Shown piece after piece: positions 38,192-48,244 of a DNA stretch of 64,000 nt (its first letter is position 1; each line of letters begins with the position of its first letter). The translations under genes and the position numbers were made by a program. The DNA is from Strigops habroptila (taxonomy: Eukaryota; Chordata; Aves; Psittaciformes; Psittacidae): contig NC_044298.2 of the NCBI RefSeq assembly GCF_004027225.2, forward strand, positions 1,055,922-1,119,921, given 5' to 3'. The notes beneath the pieces were generated by a model. The model saw only the letters and a list, made by a program, of their open reading frames with translations, was not told the origin of the DNA and made no database searches.

Positions 38192-38371
38192 CCAGCACCT
38201 CCAGCTCTGGGAATCCAACTTGGGGTCTCCCCTGGTCCTCATTGGGGAGGACACCTCGCTCCCTCCCATGCCACAACCAGGGGGTACCTGCTCCCCTCCT
38301 GGCCCCTTCCCATCGCTGTCCTTTTGGGCTCCTCATGGCCCAGCCCAGCTCCCGGCGCTGGCGGCAGCCCC

Positions 38372-39491
38372 TCACTTGCCCGGTAGCCCCTGGGGGTAGC
38401 CCCCGGCCGCCTCCAGCATGGCTCTCCTCCGCACTGTCTCCTTGGCCACGCTGTGGTTCAGCCTCCGCAGCCGTTCCTGTGCCAGGGGGAGCAGCAGCCA
38501 TCAGGATGGGGGGGATTGGAACCCCCAAACCGCTCTGCCCCCAATCCCCCCCCCTCCCAGTGGGGGGGCATGTGCTGACCTGTGCATTCTGCAGGATGTT
38601 GTTGACCAGCACCACCCTGCGCCGGGCGTTCAGCAGCTTCTTCACGTAGGGGTCGAGGTCCAGGGCCACCTTCTGGTCCTCATTGATGCGGCAGAGCTCT
38701 GGGGAGAAGGGGGCAGAGGGTGGGGGGGAGCCTCGGGGCCTGCAGCCCCCCAGGGTTCCAGAAGTGCCCCCCCACATGTCCCGGAGGTGCCCCCCATGTC
38801 TCAGAGGTGATGCCCCCGTATCTTGGAGATGTTCCCCCCATGTCTCGGAGGTGTCCCCCACATCCCAGAGGTGCTCCCCATGTCCCGGTGGTGCCCCCCA
38901 CGTCCCGGAGGTGCCCCCCCATGTCCCGGACGTGATGCCCCCATGTCCCGGAGGTGTCCCCCACATCCGAGAGGTGCCCCCCCATGTCCCGGAGGTGCCC
39001 CCCACGTCCCGGAGGTGCCCCCCATGTCTCGGAGGTGCCCCCCACGTCCCGGAGGTGCCCCCGCCTCACCGGTGGCCAGGCTGTCGATGTGCTCCCGCAG
39101 CTCCACCTGGCTCTCCCTGCGGAGGGGACAGCTCCGAGCTCCAGGGCCGGGGCACCCCAAACCCCTCCCTCCTCCCTCCAGCAAGGGCCCAGCGCCCCGC
39201 TAACACCCTCCCGGCCACCTCCAGCCTCCCCGGCCCAGCTCCCTGCTCCCTCCGCTCCCAACAGCCCGGCCACGACCCCCCCCATCTCCCCACCGAGGAG
39301 GCCCCAGGCTCCCGTCAAGGGGCTCCCAAACCCGTTTCCACCCGGCCCTGCCCCGCGGGCCCCGGCCTCCCCCCGCCGGACCTGACGGCGTGGACGTGCC
39401 CGTCGAGCTGCCGCACCGCCGGGCGCAGGAACTGCAGCAGCCCCTCCGCGAACAGCTCCCGCGCCGCGGGGCCGCCGCTGCCCGCCGCCAT
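38372..39491 (-). CDS. SNAPIN: SNAP-associated protein (BLOC-1/BORC subunit), complete
   Basis: Snapin is a small coiled-coil subunit of the BLOC-1 and BORC complexes. It binds SNAP25/SNARE proteins and works in lysosome positioning and synaptic vesicle priming. Exons: 39382-39491, 39070-39116, 38580-38698, 38372-38476; 381 nt, 126 codons plus stop (human 136; the difference is a shorter N-terminal leader). It starts MAAGSGGPAARELFAEGLL and contains RPAVRQLDGHVHAVRESQVE and INEDQKVALDLDPYVKKLLN, ending GLPGK like mammalian snapin. The start ATGGCGGC overlaps a YY1-type AAGATGGCGGC element. Intron 2 is almost wholly a 19-20 bp minisatellite. The gene is tail-to-tail with ILF2 and has an eight-copy ZNF143-type array just upstream. 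Confidence 0.96.
38765..39062 (-). repeat. Minisatellite in SNAPIN intron 2 (about 19-20 bp unit)
   Basis: About 15 diverged copies of ggtgccccccatgtcccgga fill the intron between exons 2 and 3. The array begins about 7 nt inside the exon 2 donor, with the same GGGGGCACCTCCGGGAC phrase on the transcribed strand. Confidence 0.85.
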
Positions 39492-39547
39492 CTTGCCCGG
39501 CGGAAGGAGTCCTCCCCCGGGGCGGGAGGGAAAAGCCGCTGCCGAGG

Positions 39548-40012
39548 GGGATGATGGGAAATGTAGTCCGCAAGGAGGGTCGGAGAAGCCGCTTAAGGTC
39601 GGCGTCGCGGGGGATGTTGGGTAATGTAGTCCCGAAGGGGGGTCCGGAAGCGGCTTCTGCTTCGAGCCGCGGGGGATGATGGGTAATGTAGTCCACAAAG
39701 GGTTGGTCAGGGAAGTGGGTTTTGGTCCCCGTCGCAGGGGATGCTGGGTAATGTAGTCCTGAGGGGGGTCGGGGAAGCGGGTTCTGGTTCAAGCAGCGGG
39801 GGATGATGGGAAATGTAGTCCTGAAGGGGGTCAGCGAGGGCTGCTTCTGCTCCACGACGCGGGGGATGACGGGAGATGTAGTCAGCGAGGAGGGTCGGGG
39901 AAGCGGCTTATGGTCCCCGTCGCGGGGGATGATGGGTAATGTAGTCCGGAGGGGTGTCGGGGAAGTGGGTTCTGCTTCGAACCGCGGGGGATGCTGGGAG
40001 ATGTAGTCCGCA
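39548..40012 (-). promoter_or_regulatory. Eight tandem ZNF143/THAP11-type (SBS) sites upstream of SNAPIN
   Basis: An imperfect tandem repeat of about 63 bp carries, once per unit, a gatgatgggtaatgtagtcc-like phrase starting at 39550, 39613, 39675, 39740, 39802, 39865, 39928 and 39990. On the minus strand this reads GGACTACATTTCCCATCATC followed by CCCCGCG. That matches the established ZNF143/Staf and THAP11 element ACTACAnTTCCCAgnATGC with its GCG tail. All eight copies keep ACTACAT or a one-base variant; the copy at 39865 is the weakest (gtagtcag). The array starts about 60 bp upstream of the SNAPIN start codon and points in its direction. It overlaps the 3' flank of the SMAD4-like gene. Confidence 0.85.
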
Positions 40013-40137
40013 AGGGGACGCCGGACGGAGCCCGTCGGGGAACCGCGAACGCGTTCGCGCAATAACGGCTCCGGCGCTGACGGCGTTTGGGGTTGGTTTT
40101 TTTTTTTATCGTTTTCGGCGTTTTTTGCGCACAAAGC

Positions 40138-43100
40138 TCAGCGCGGGGGCCCGGCGGCGGGGGGGGGCGGCATGGCGTGCAGCACCTCGTCCAGCAGCTG
40201 CAGGGCGCGGTGGAGCAGCACCTCGACCCAGCACGGCGTGTGCGTGATGCTCCGGCGCGGGTAGTCGGGCCCCCAGCCCTTGACGAAGCTCAGGCGCAGG
40301 ATGCACAAGCGCCGCAGGTCGTCCACGCCGAGCGCCGCCGCCGCCGCCAGCCCTGCGCGGGGCGGGGGGGGACCGCGGTGTCACACCCGCAATGGGGGGG
40401 GGGGCCCGGGTCTCAGCATCAGCTCCGGTGATGGGGATATGGGGGCGGGTTGTAACTCACCCATGGCCGGTGCGATGCCGCCCACAGAACCGGGCCCCGG
40501 GATGGCACCGACCACGGCGGCGGCTTGAGCGGCGGCGGCGGCGCGGGCGGTGGCGGCGTGCTGCTGCAGCTGGCGGTGGCACTGCCGCAGGTCGAACACC
40601 TGCGGGACCCCCTTCGCATGGGCATGGGGCTCCTCCATCCCTGGGACCTCCTTTAACACGGACATGGGGCTCCCCCCATTGCCCAGGACCCCCTTCACAT
40701 GGGCATGGGGCTCCCTCCAACCCTGGGACCCCCCTTCACATGGGCATGGGGCTCCTCCATCCCTGGGACCCCTTTAACACGGGCATGGGGCTCCTCCATC
40801 CCTCGGACTCCCTTTATCATGGACATGGGGCTCCCTCCATCCCTGGGACCCCCTTTAACATAGACATGGGGCTCCTCCATCCCTCGGACTCCCTTTATCA
40901 TGGACATGGGGCTCCCTCCATCCCTGCGACCCCCCTTAACACGGACATGGGGATCGTCCATCCCTGTGACCCCTTTTAACATGGACGTGGAGCTCCCCCC
41001 ATTGCCTAGGACCCCCTTTTACACGGACATGGGGCTCCCCCCGTTGCCCAGGACCCCCTTTAACGCGGGCAGAGGGGTCCCGGCCCCCCCACCTTGATGT
41101 AGGCGCCGGGGTAGATCTTGTGCACGGCGTCGCCGGGGGCCCTCCCCGCCTCCCGGTCCAGGTAGTAGCTCTGCACGAAGACCGCGTGGTGGCCGCGGCA
41201 CCGCAGCCACACGTCCCCCTCGCCGCGGCGCTCCAGCCGCACGCCCTTTCCGATGTGCAGCCTGGGCACGGCACCGTCACACCCCCAGAGCCCCCCATCT
41301 CCCCATGGAAACGGCCCTGTGCCCCCTATATCCCCCAGTTACCCCTACTTGCCCCCAGCAGCCCTGTATATCCCCCAGATGCCCCCTACCCCCCCATTTA
41401 TCCCCTATACCCCCCTCACTTGCCCCCTATATCCCTCAATTGCCTCATATATCCCCCACTTATCCCTTAAATCCCCCCACCAGCCCCCTATACCCCCTTC
41501 CCCCCCCATATCCCCCCATACCCCCCATATCCCTCAATTGACTCAAATATCCCCCAGTTGCCTCTTAAAGCCCCCCCCAGCCCCCTACATCCTCCCATTT
41601 GCCCCCTCTACCCCTCATCAGCCCCCTCTACCCCCCATTTGCCCCCCACATCCCCCCACCAGTCCCCTCTACCCCCATCTGCCTCCTACATCCCCCCATC
41701 AGCCCCCTATATCCACCAGCTGCCCCTACATCAGCCCCATATACCCCCCCTTTGCCCCCTCTATCCCCCCATCAGCCCCCTATACCCCTCATTTGCCCCC
41801 TACATCCTGCATCAGCCCCCTCTACCCCCATTTGCCCCTTACTTGCCCCCATCGGCCCCCTATATTCCTCAATTGCCTCATATATGCCCTACTTGCCCCT
41901 TAAATCTCCCACCAGCCCTTTATGTCCCCCATCTACCCCCTACTTGCCCTCAGCAGCCCCCTATACCCCTCATCTGCCCCTTACTTGCCCCCAGCAGCCC
42001 CGTATATCACCCAGATGCCTCCTACTTGCCCCCCCCACCCCCTCTACCCCCATTTGCCCCCTACATCTACCATTTCGCCCCTATACCCCCCTTCTCCCCC
42101 CCCCATCAGCCCCGTGCTGCCCCACGCCTCCCCCCCCACTGCCCCATTCACTCCATCCCTCCCTTTCCCCCCATTCCCCCCCGCATCCCCCTCTCCCCCC
42201 ATCCCCATAACCCCCCATCCCCCCCGCATCCCCCTCTCCCCCTCTCCCCCCATCCCCCCCCGCATCCCCCCCACATCCCCTTCTCCCCCCATCCCCATCC
42301 CCTCCCGCATCCCCCCCCGCATCGCCCTCTCCCCCCATCCCCATCCCCCCCCGCATCGCCCTCTCCCCCCATCCCCATCCCCCCGCATCCCCCTCTCCCC
42401 CATCCCATCCCCCCATCCCCCCCCGCATCCGCTTCTCCCCCCATCCCCATCCCCCCCGCATCCCCCTCTCCCCATCCCCATCCCCATCCCCCCCGCAACC
42501 CCTTCTCCCCCCATCCCCATCCCTCCCCATCCACCCCCGCATCCCCCTCTCCCCCCATCCCCCCCTGCCCCCCGTGCCCCCCCGCGCACCGTGCCCGCTC
42601 GCTGGCCGCGGTGCGCCGCACGTTGGAGAGCCGCCCCAGGCAGAAGCGCTGCCCGCCCGCCGGGTCCATGTAGCCGTCGACGACCACGGCGGGGCAGCGC
42701 GACGGCACCTTGAAGGGCTCCCCCACCGGCACGTCCAGCTCGAAGTACGCGATGGAGCACCAGAACTCGGGCCCTGGGGGGGGGGACACACGCACAGATG
42801 GGGGGGGCAGAGCACCCGCTGCTCACATAATGGGTGCTAATGGCGGGGGGGGGGGCACTTACCTGGATGGGTGGACACTGGGTGCTGGTGTGAGCCCGAG
42901 TTATGGTGGGAGGGCCCTGGAGGGGGGGCAGAGAAGGGGTTGGGTTATAGATGACCCCCCCCCCCATCCCAGCCTCTGTAGGGGGGTAGAGATGGGGTTG
43001 GGTTATAGATGAACCCCCCCCCATCGCAGTTCCCATGGGGGGGTGTAAAGAACGGGTTGGGTTATAGATGACCCCCCCATCGCAGTCCCCATGGAGGTGG

Positions 43101-45793
43101 AGAGGTGGGGTTGGGTTATAGATGACCCCCCCCAATCCCAGTACCCCCAAACCTACAGTAGTGATGCTGGGGGGGCTGCGGGTGGCTGTGGGGCTGTGCC
43201 CCCCCCCAGGCTCACTGCATACACAGGGGTCCAGCTTGATGGTGAACCTGGGGCAGAAGAGAGGGTGGCCATGGGGGGGATTGTTGTGTGTGCCCCCCAC
43301 CACATGGGGTGACCCCAATACTCACTGTGGTTGGGCGGTTTGGGGTACCCCTTCTGCGGGGGGGCTGTGGGGCTGGAGAGCTGCAGCAGCCCCTCGCTAT
43401 GGGGCAGCAAGAGCAGGGAGGCACCAGGGGGGGCCACTGCTGGGGGGGGGAAATTATATGATATGAGATATGATATATGATATGATATGGGGGGGAGAAA
43501 TGATATAGGGGGGCTTAGGAGGATACCCCAAACCCTTCTGAGGGGATGGGGATCAATGGGGTCTTACCTGGGGGTGTCCTGCGGCCGTGGGGGGGCTGCT
43601 GGGGGGGCTCAGTGTGGGGCACCTGCTTGACCCCCTGCTTGCGGCCGGGGGGCAGCTCCATCCGCACACAGTCATGGACAAGCTCCTCCTTCACCAGTGG
43701 GGGGGGGCACTGGGGACACACACACACACTATGGAGGGGGGGCTTTGGGGGTGCTCCCGGCTGGCTCCATGTTGGGGTCTCACCGCTGGATGTTCAGACT
43801 AGGGAGGGAGGTGTTATGGGTGGTGTTGAGGTGCTATGGGTGGCGTTGGGGGTTTATGGGTGGCGTTATGGGGTGTTATGGATGGTGTTGGGGGGGTTAT
43901 GGGTGCTGTTGGGGTGTTATGGGCAGTGTTGGGGTGTGATGGGTGCTGTTGGGGTGTTATGGGTGGCGTTATGGGGGGTTATGGGTGCTGTTGGGGTGTT
44001 ATGGGCAGTGTTGGGGTGTGATGGGTGCTGTTGGGGTGTGTTATGGCTGGCGTTGGGGGCTTATAGGTGGCGTTAATGGGGTGTTAAGGGTATTATGGAG
44101 GGGGTTATGGGTGGTGTTGGGGAGGTGGTATGGGTGCTGTTGGTAGTGTTACGGGTGCTGTTGGGGTGTGACGGGTGCTGTTGGGGGTGTGATGGGTGGT
44201 CATGGGCAGTGTTGGGGTGTGATGGGTGCTGTTGGGGGTGTGACAGGTGCTGTTGGGGGTGTGATGGGTGGTCATGGGCAGTGTTGGGGTGTGATGGGTG
44301 CTGTTGGGGGTGTGACGGGTGCTGTTGGGGGGGTTATGGGTGGTTATGGGTGTGTTGGGGTGTGATGGGTGCTGTTGGGGGGGTTATGGGTGGTTATGGG
44401 CGGTGTTGGGGTGTGATGGGTGCTGTTGGGGGGGTTATGGGTGGTGTTGGGGTGTGATGGGTGCTGCTGGGGGGGTTATGGGCGGTGTTGGGGTGTGATG
44501 GGCGGTGTTGGGGGAGTTATGGGTGGTTATGGGCAGTGTTGGGGTGTGATGGGTGCTGCTGGGGGGGTTATGGGTGGTTATGGGCAGTGCTGGGGTGTGA
44601 TGGGTGCTGCTGGGGGGGGTTATGGGCGGTGTTGGGGGGGGTTACGGGTGTCATGGGGGGCGCTCACCGCTGGGGGGGGCCACGACGCGCTCGTAGTGGT
44701 AGGGGTTGACGCAGACGCCGTCGCGCTTGAGGGCAAAGGCGAAGCGGCAGAACGTGGCGTGCTGGAGCTCGTTCTTGTGCAGGTCGGGCCAGCGCCAGAG
44801 CCGGGCGTAGATGACGTGCGGGAGCCCCTTCCTGCCCGCCACCTGGGGGGGCACAGTGAGGAGCCCCCCCCATTGCCAGGGCTGCTGCAGCCAGCCTGGA
44901 CCCCGGCCCCCCCCCCCCCCCAGCATCCCCCTGGTTCCGGCGCTGGCGCCAGGACCTCCCCCCCCCGGCTCCAGACATAACAACCCCCCCCGGCTGCAGA
45001 CAGTGAGTCACTGGGAAGGGGGGGCACAGGCGCCGGGGGGCTGTGGGCAGGGGGTCCCTGTGCACCCCCCATCCATGGGGCAGCCCTGGCTGTGGGCTCG
45101 GGGGGGGGTGTGTCCTCTACACCGGGCCCAATGCTGGGGTACTCCCAGCTTGGGAATTGCTTAGGGACGCTTGGGGTACCCCGATATCCAGGTTCCCCAA
45201 GCTTGGGGAGGGCTGTGGGGTGTCATGGGGTATTTTGGTCCCCTAACCCAGCTCAGGCAGGGCTTGCGGGGCATGGGGCACTCCAAAACCCAGCTTAGGG
45301 AGGGCGGGGGGAGGTCTCTGGGGACATGGGGGTGCCCCAAAACCTGGGTCCCCCCAGCTTTGGAAAGGCTTAAAGGTATCTTGGCATACTCCAACACCCA
45401 GGTCTTTCAAGCCTGGGGAGGGCTTGTATGGGGTATCATGGGGTGCTTGGGTGTCCCCCCCCAGCTAAAGGAGGGCTTGGAGGATCACGGTGCACTCCCA
45501 ACGCCAGGTCTCCCAGCTCAGTGGGTGCTGTGGGGTGCACGGGGGGGCTCTCAGGGTGTCAGCGGGGGGGTTACCTGCAGCCGCCCGTCCAGGGTGCGCT
45601 GGATGGTGACGCAGTTGCTGGGGTGGGCGCCGCTGGTGGTGACGGCGGCGAGGAGCGAGTGCAGCTCGTCCTTCCTCTCCTTGAGCTTCCTGACCAGGCT
45701 CTCGATGGCGCGCCGGGCGAAGGCCTCGCTCTCCCCGCCCTGCCGGTGGCACATCAGGCTCTGCACGATGCTGCTGTGCGCGCAGAGGGACAT
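40138..45793 (-). CDS. SMAD4-like co-Smad paralogue (Smad4.2/Smad4-beta type)
   Basis: Co-Smads join receptor-activated Smads to carry TGF-beta/BMP signals to DNA. Exons: 45575-45793, 44668-44842 (MH1); 43568-43709, 43326-43439, 43216-43247, 42863-42916 (linker); 42590-42773, 41093-41261, 40461-40599, 40138-40352 (MH2). About 480 codons against 552 in human SMAD4. MH1 has [43 protein letters not shown] and [14 protein letters not shown], with zinc ligands C61, C105, C117 and H122. MH2 has [57 protein letters not shown], the co-Smad Q/A helix, [13 protein letters not shown] and [10 protein letters not shown]. Exon lengths 175, 184, 169 and 139 equal those I recall for human SMAD4. The linker is short; VKEELVHD and PHSEGLLQ are conserved. 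Phase fails at two linker junctions (44668/43709 and 43216/42916), from either base-call errors in C runs or missed exons. No nuclear-export exon (SGLTLQ type) was found. Confidence 0.88.
40605..41085 (-). repeat. 40 bp minisatellite in SMAD4-like last intron but one
   Basis: About 12 copies of a ccctttaacacggacatggg/gctccctccatccctgggac unit lie between exons 41093-41261 and 40461-40599. On the transcribed strand each unit carries GGGGGTCCCAGGG, which resembles the true acceptor GGGGGTCCCGCAG at 40600; the array runs right up to it. Confidence 0.85.
41300..42580. repeat. C-rich low-complexity tract in SMAD4-like intron
   Basis: About 1.3 kb is almost pure pyrimidine-rich plus strand: ccccctatatcccccag-type units up to about 42100, then cccatccccatccccccccgcatccccctctcc units. 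The pre-mRNA (minus) is therefore G-rich, with dense runs able to form quadruplexes. No exon is seen inside. Confidence 0.85.
42925..43135. repeat. About 60 bp tandem repeat in SMAD4-like linker intron
   Basis: Four diverged copies of gggttgggttatagatgacc + C run + atcgcagtccccatgg lie between exons 43216-43247 and 42863-42916. Confidence 0.75.
43800..44660. repeat. About 20 bp minisatellite in SMAD4-like intron 2
   Basis: Roughly 40 copies of a gttatgggtgctgttggggt / gtgatgggtgctgttggggg family fill the intron between the MH1 exons and the linker, ending about 8 bp from the donor at 44667. The core gatgggtgct also occurs in NPR1 intron arrays. Confidence 0.85.
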
Positions 45794-46510
45794 GGTGCTG
45801 CTGCCCTGCCCGTCCCCCCCGCGGGGACAGGGGTTAAGCACCCAACAGGGTGCTGGTGCCCCGCGGGGCAGGCACAGCGTGGTAGGTGCAAGAGGGACAC
45901 GCTCGAAGGGGGAACCAGCCCGTGCTCCTGAGTTCCGTGGTCCCTGTCCGGGATGGGAAGCAGCAAAGGGGTTAAGGTGATGCTGGGACACTCGGGGTGT
46001 CCCCAGCCCCACCAGAGCTGGGTTAGGGTGTCACGCTGATCCCAGCCGTGTCACACCAACAGCCCGGACACCGGGTGCGTGCGAGCGCTGGCTCGGGGAC
46101 TCGTGCTCCATCGCCCGCGCACAGGGACCAGACTAAACAGAGCCCCAGCGTGGCGCCGCTCCTTAACCCCTCGCTCGCTGCCGGGCTTCTCCCTTCCCCG
46201 CTGCTCTCCGAGCGCCGCCGCCTGCGGACACACACGTGGCCGGGGCCCCGTGAGCATCCCCCTAACCCTGGGCATGGCGGTGCCACCGCAGCCGGCTCCT
46301 GCTTCTGTGTCAGCGCTCCAAGGCCTTCGAGCAACCTTGGGCCGGCGGCAGACACAACAATCCGGCAGCGCCAGCTTATCCGAAGGACGGGAGGCAGCGC
46401 CGCCAGCACCCTGCCAGTGCGGGATCCATGCCCCCCCTAGCTTGAGACACCCCAGATGCCATCGGCCATGGGGACACTGTCTCAAGGCTCAGTTTTGAGG
46501 CCAGAAGAGG
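45794..46510. other. SMAD4-like 5' flank, CpG-rich, promoter not resolved
   Basis: The stretch upstream of the SMAD4-like ATG is GC-rich, with CpG clusters at about 46060-46400. No TATA box and no recognisable coding exon are seen. Noncoding first exons and the promoter may lie here or in 47.0-47.3 kb. The reading frame is open a short way upstream of the ATG at 45793, but that sequence does not resemble SMAD4, so I kept that ATG. Confidence 0.4.
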
Positions 46511-46511
46511 T

Positions 46512-46693
46512 GCTGAGGCGCTGGCACAGGGTGCCCAGAGAAGCTGTGGCTGCCCCGTCCCTGGCAGTGTTCAAGGCCAGGTTGGACACAGGGGCTTGGA
46601 GCAACCTGCTCCAGTGAAGGTGTCCCTGCCCGGGGCAGGGGGTTGGAGCTGGAGGAGCTTTAAGGTCCCTTCAACCTAAACCAGGCTGGGGTC
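46512..46693 (+). mobile_element. CR1 LINE 3' fragment
   Basis: gaggcgctggcacagggtgc ... gtgtccctgcccggggcagg ... ggtcccttcaacctaaacca. Spacer between the SMAD4-like gene and CHTOP. Confidence 0.88.
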
Positions 46694-47660
46694 CAGCTCC
46701 CCTCAGTGATGCGACAGTGGAGCCACATCGCTCCCAGTGGAAAAGTACCTCATTGATCCCGTGGCTGAGTCCCCCCACTCCCGCAGCCTCCACATGGACG
46801 AGGTCCCAGCTCTATCTCCTCAGCTTCAGGGCTGCCAACTTTGCTCCCAGATAATCCCAAGGGTAGGGACAAGCGGCCTGATGGGTGCTGGGGTGGGGGC
46901 TTGGTTCCTGCAGGACCTCCTGCTCCCAGGGACAGGGGACCTTCCCCATGCTTGAAGCTTTGGCTCATGGGGAGAGGATGAGGAGGGGGCAGGACAGATG
47001 CCCATGGGCCATCCCACCACATCCCAGCTCCAGGGGGTGGTGGGGCCGGGGGCTCCCTGGTTTTGGGGATATGGGATGGTGTCGGTAGGAAGCGGGGACA
47101 TGAGTGGGGACACGCAGGGCCGGGCCGGCTACTCACCTCCTCCAGCCAGCTCTGCTCACTCGGGGCCCGGCTCCCGCTGCATCTTCCCCGGCTGCGTGGA
47201 GCCCTGCCTGCAGTCCTGCCCCCTCCCCTGCCTGTAGCCCTGCCCGCTCCGGCCCCAAGCCCTGCCCATAGCCCTGCCCACTGCCCTGCCTGTTCCTGCC
47301 CGCTTCCCGGGACCCCCCCCCCTCCACCTCCAGGCCCAACAATCCCCATTTCCAGGGAAAACAAGCACCAGAGAGTCCACAACCGCTTTGATAATGACTT
47401 CTCCTTTGTTACAACAAACCAGAACTACAAGATTCCATGGAAACTGGAACAGTTCACAGAATGGCTGAATCCCAACGTGGCACAGACCCCATCCCACACG
47501 GGCACAGGGGGGGCTGGGGTGCTTATAGCAGAAGGTAAAGGATGAATGTTGGACCCCGTTTTAGAGAGTTCAACGACACTTCACCCTCCCTGCTGTTGTT
47601 TGAACTTCCTGCTTCCAATTCCAGATACGGAAACCACCGGCTCCAACACAACAAAAAGAA
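46694..47660. other. SMAD4-like to CHTOP spacer, no gene recognised
   Basis: Bases 47190-47310 hold an irregular short repeat (cctgcc(c/t)atagccctgcc). A moderately AT-rich piece at 47350-47500 is open in one frame but resembles nothing I know. I see no supported gene. Confidence 0.5.
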
Positions 47661-47668
47661 ATCCAAAC

Positions 47669-47674
47669 TTTAAT
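47669..47674 (-). terminator. CHTOP poly(A) signal ATTAAA
   Basis: Plus-strand tttaat reads ATTAAA on the minus strand, about 570 nt downstream of the CHTOP stop. It is followed on the minus strand by a U/GU-rich tract (TTTCTTTTTGTTGTGTTGG), a good downstream element. Confidence 0.7.
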
Positions 47675-48244
47675 CTAAAAAAAAAAAAAAACAAACCCAA
47701 AAAAACCATAATAAAACCCAGCTAAAGGAAGTTTTCAACCTGGGCAGTGCCCTGCCCGCAATGCTGGCTACCGACACGAGAGCAAATGGTGGTGTGGAGC
47801 CAAGCCTGGCGTGGGGAGCGCTACAAGGAAACCTGCCCCAAGGGTTTGTCCTGCTGGGAAGGGGGTTTGTTTTTGCTTCGAGATGGGTTAAAATTGAGCC
47901 ATGGGTGTAAGCTCAGCCCTGAGGTGGCGTTTGGGGATGGGGGTGATCCCAAAATGTCACCACGGAGCTTAAAGAGGCACGGAACCGTGGGATCATGTCA
48001 CCAGCACCAACGTCAGAGGGTTCACATTCGTGTCGGGGTGGGGGGAAGAGGAGAAATAAAGATATAAAAACAATCCCAAAAGAAGAGGTTTCATACAACA
48101 GAGAGTATCAAAACGTGAAAGGAACACACTAAAGCCCGGTCTGCTCCCTAAGCCGGCGGCTCCTCCCGGCGGGAATCAGGGTTTTCCATGTTTAGCTTAC
48201 GGGCACCACACACCAACTTCAACAAGGTCTCTGGGAAAGGCCCT

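Noticed and set aside
43784-43798. A 15 nt candidate micro-exon (TCTGAACATCCAGCG on minus, with AG and GT borders) that could be a remnant of the SMAD4 export-signal exon
   Set aside because: In the phase left by the MH1 exon it gives an immediate TGA, and it does not repair the frame of the next linker exon.
47063-47545. 160-codon plus-strand open frame between the SMAD4-like gene and CHTOP
   Set aside because: The first two thirds are G/C repeat translation. The tail (NRFDNDFSFVTTNQNYK) is curious, but there is no domain, splice pattern or poly(A) signal to support it.
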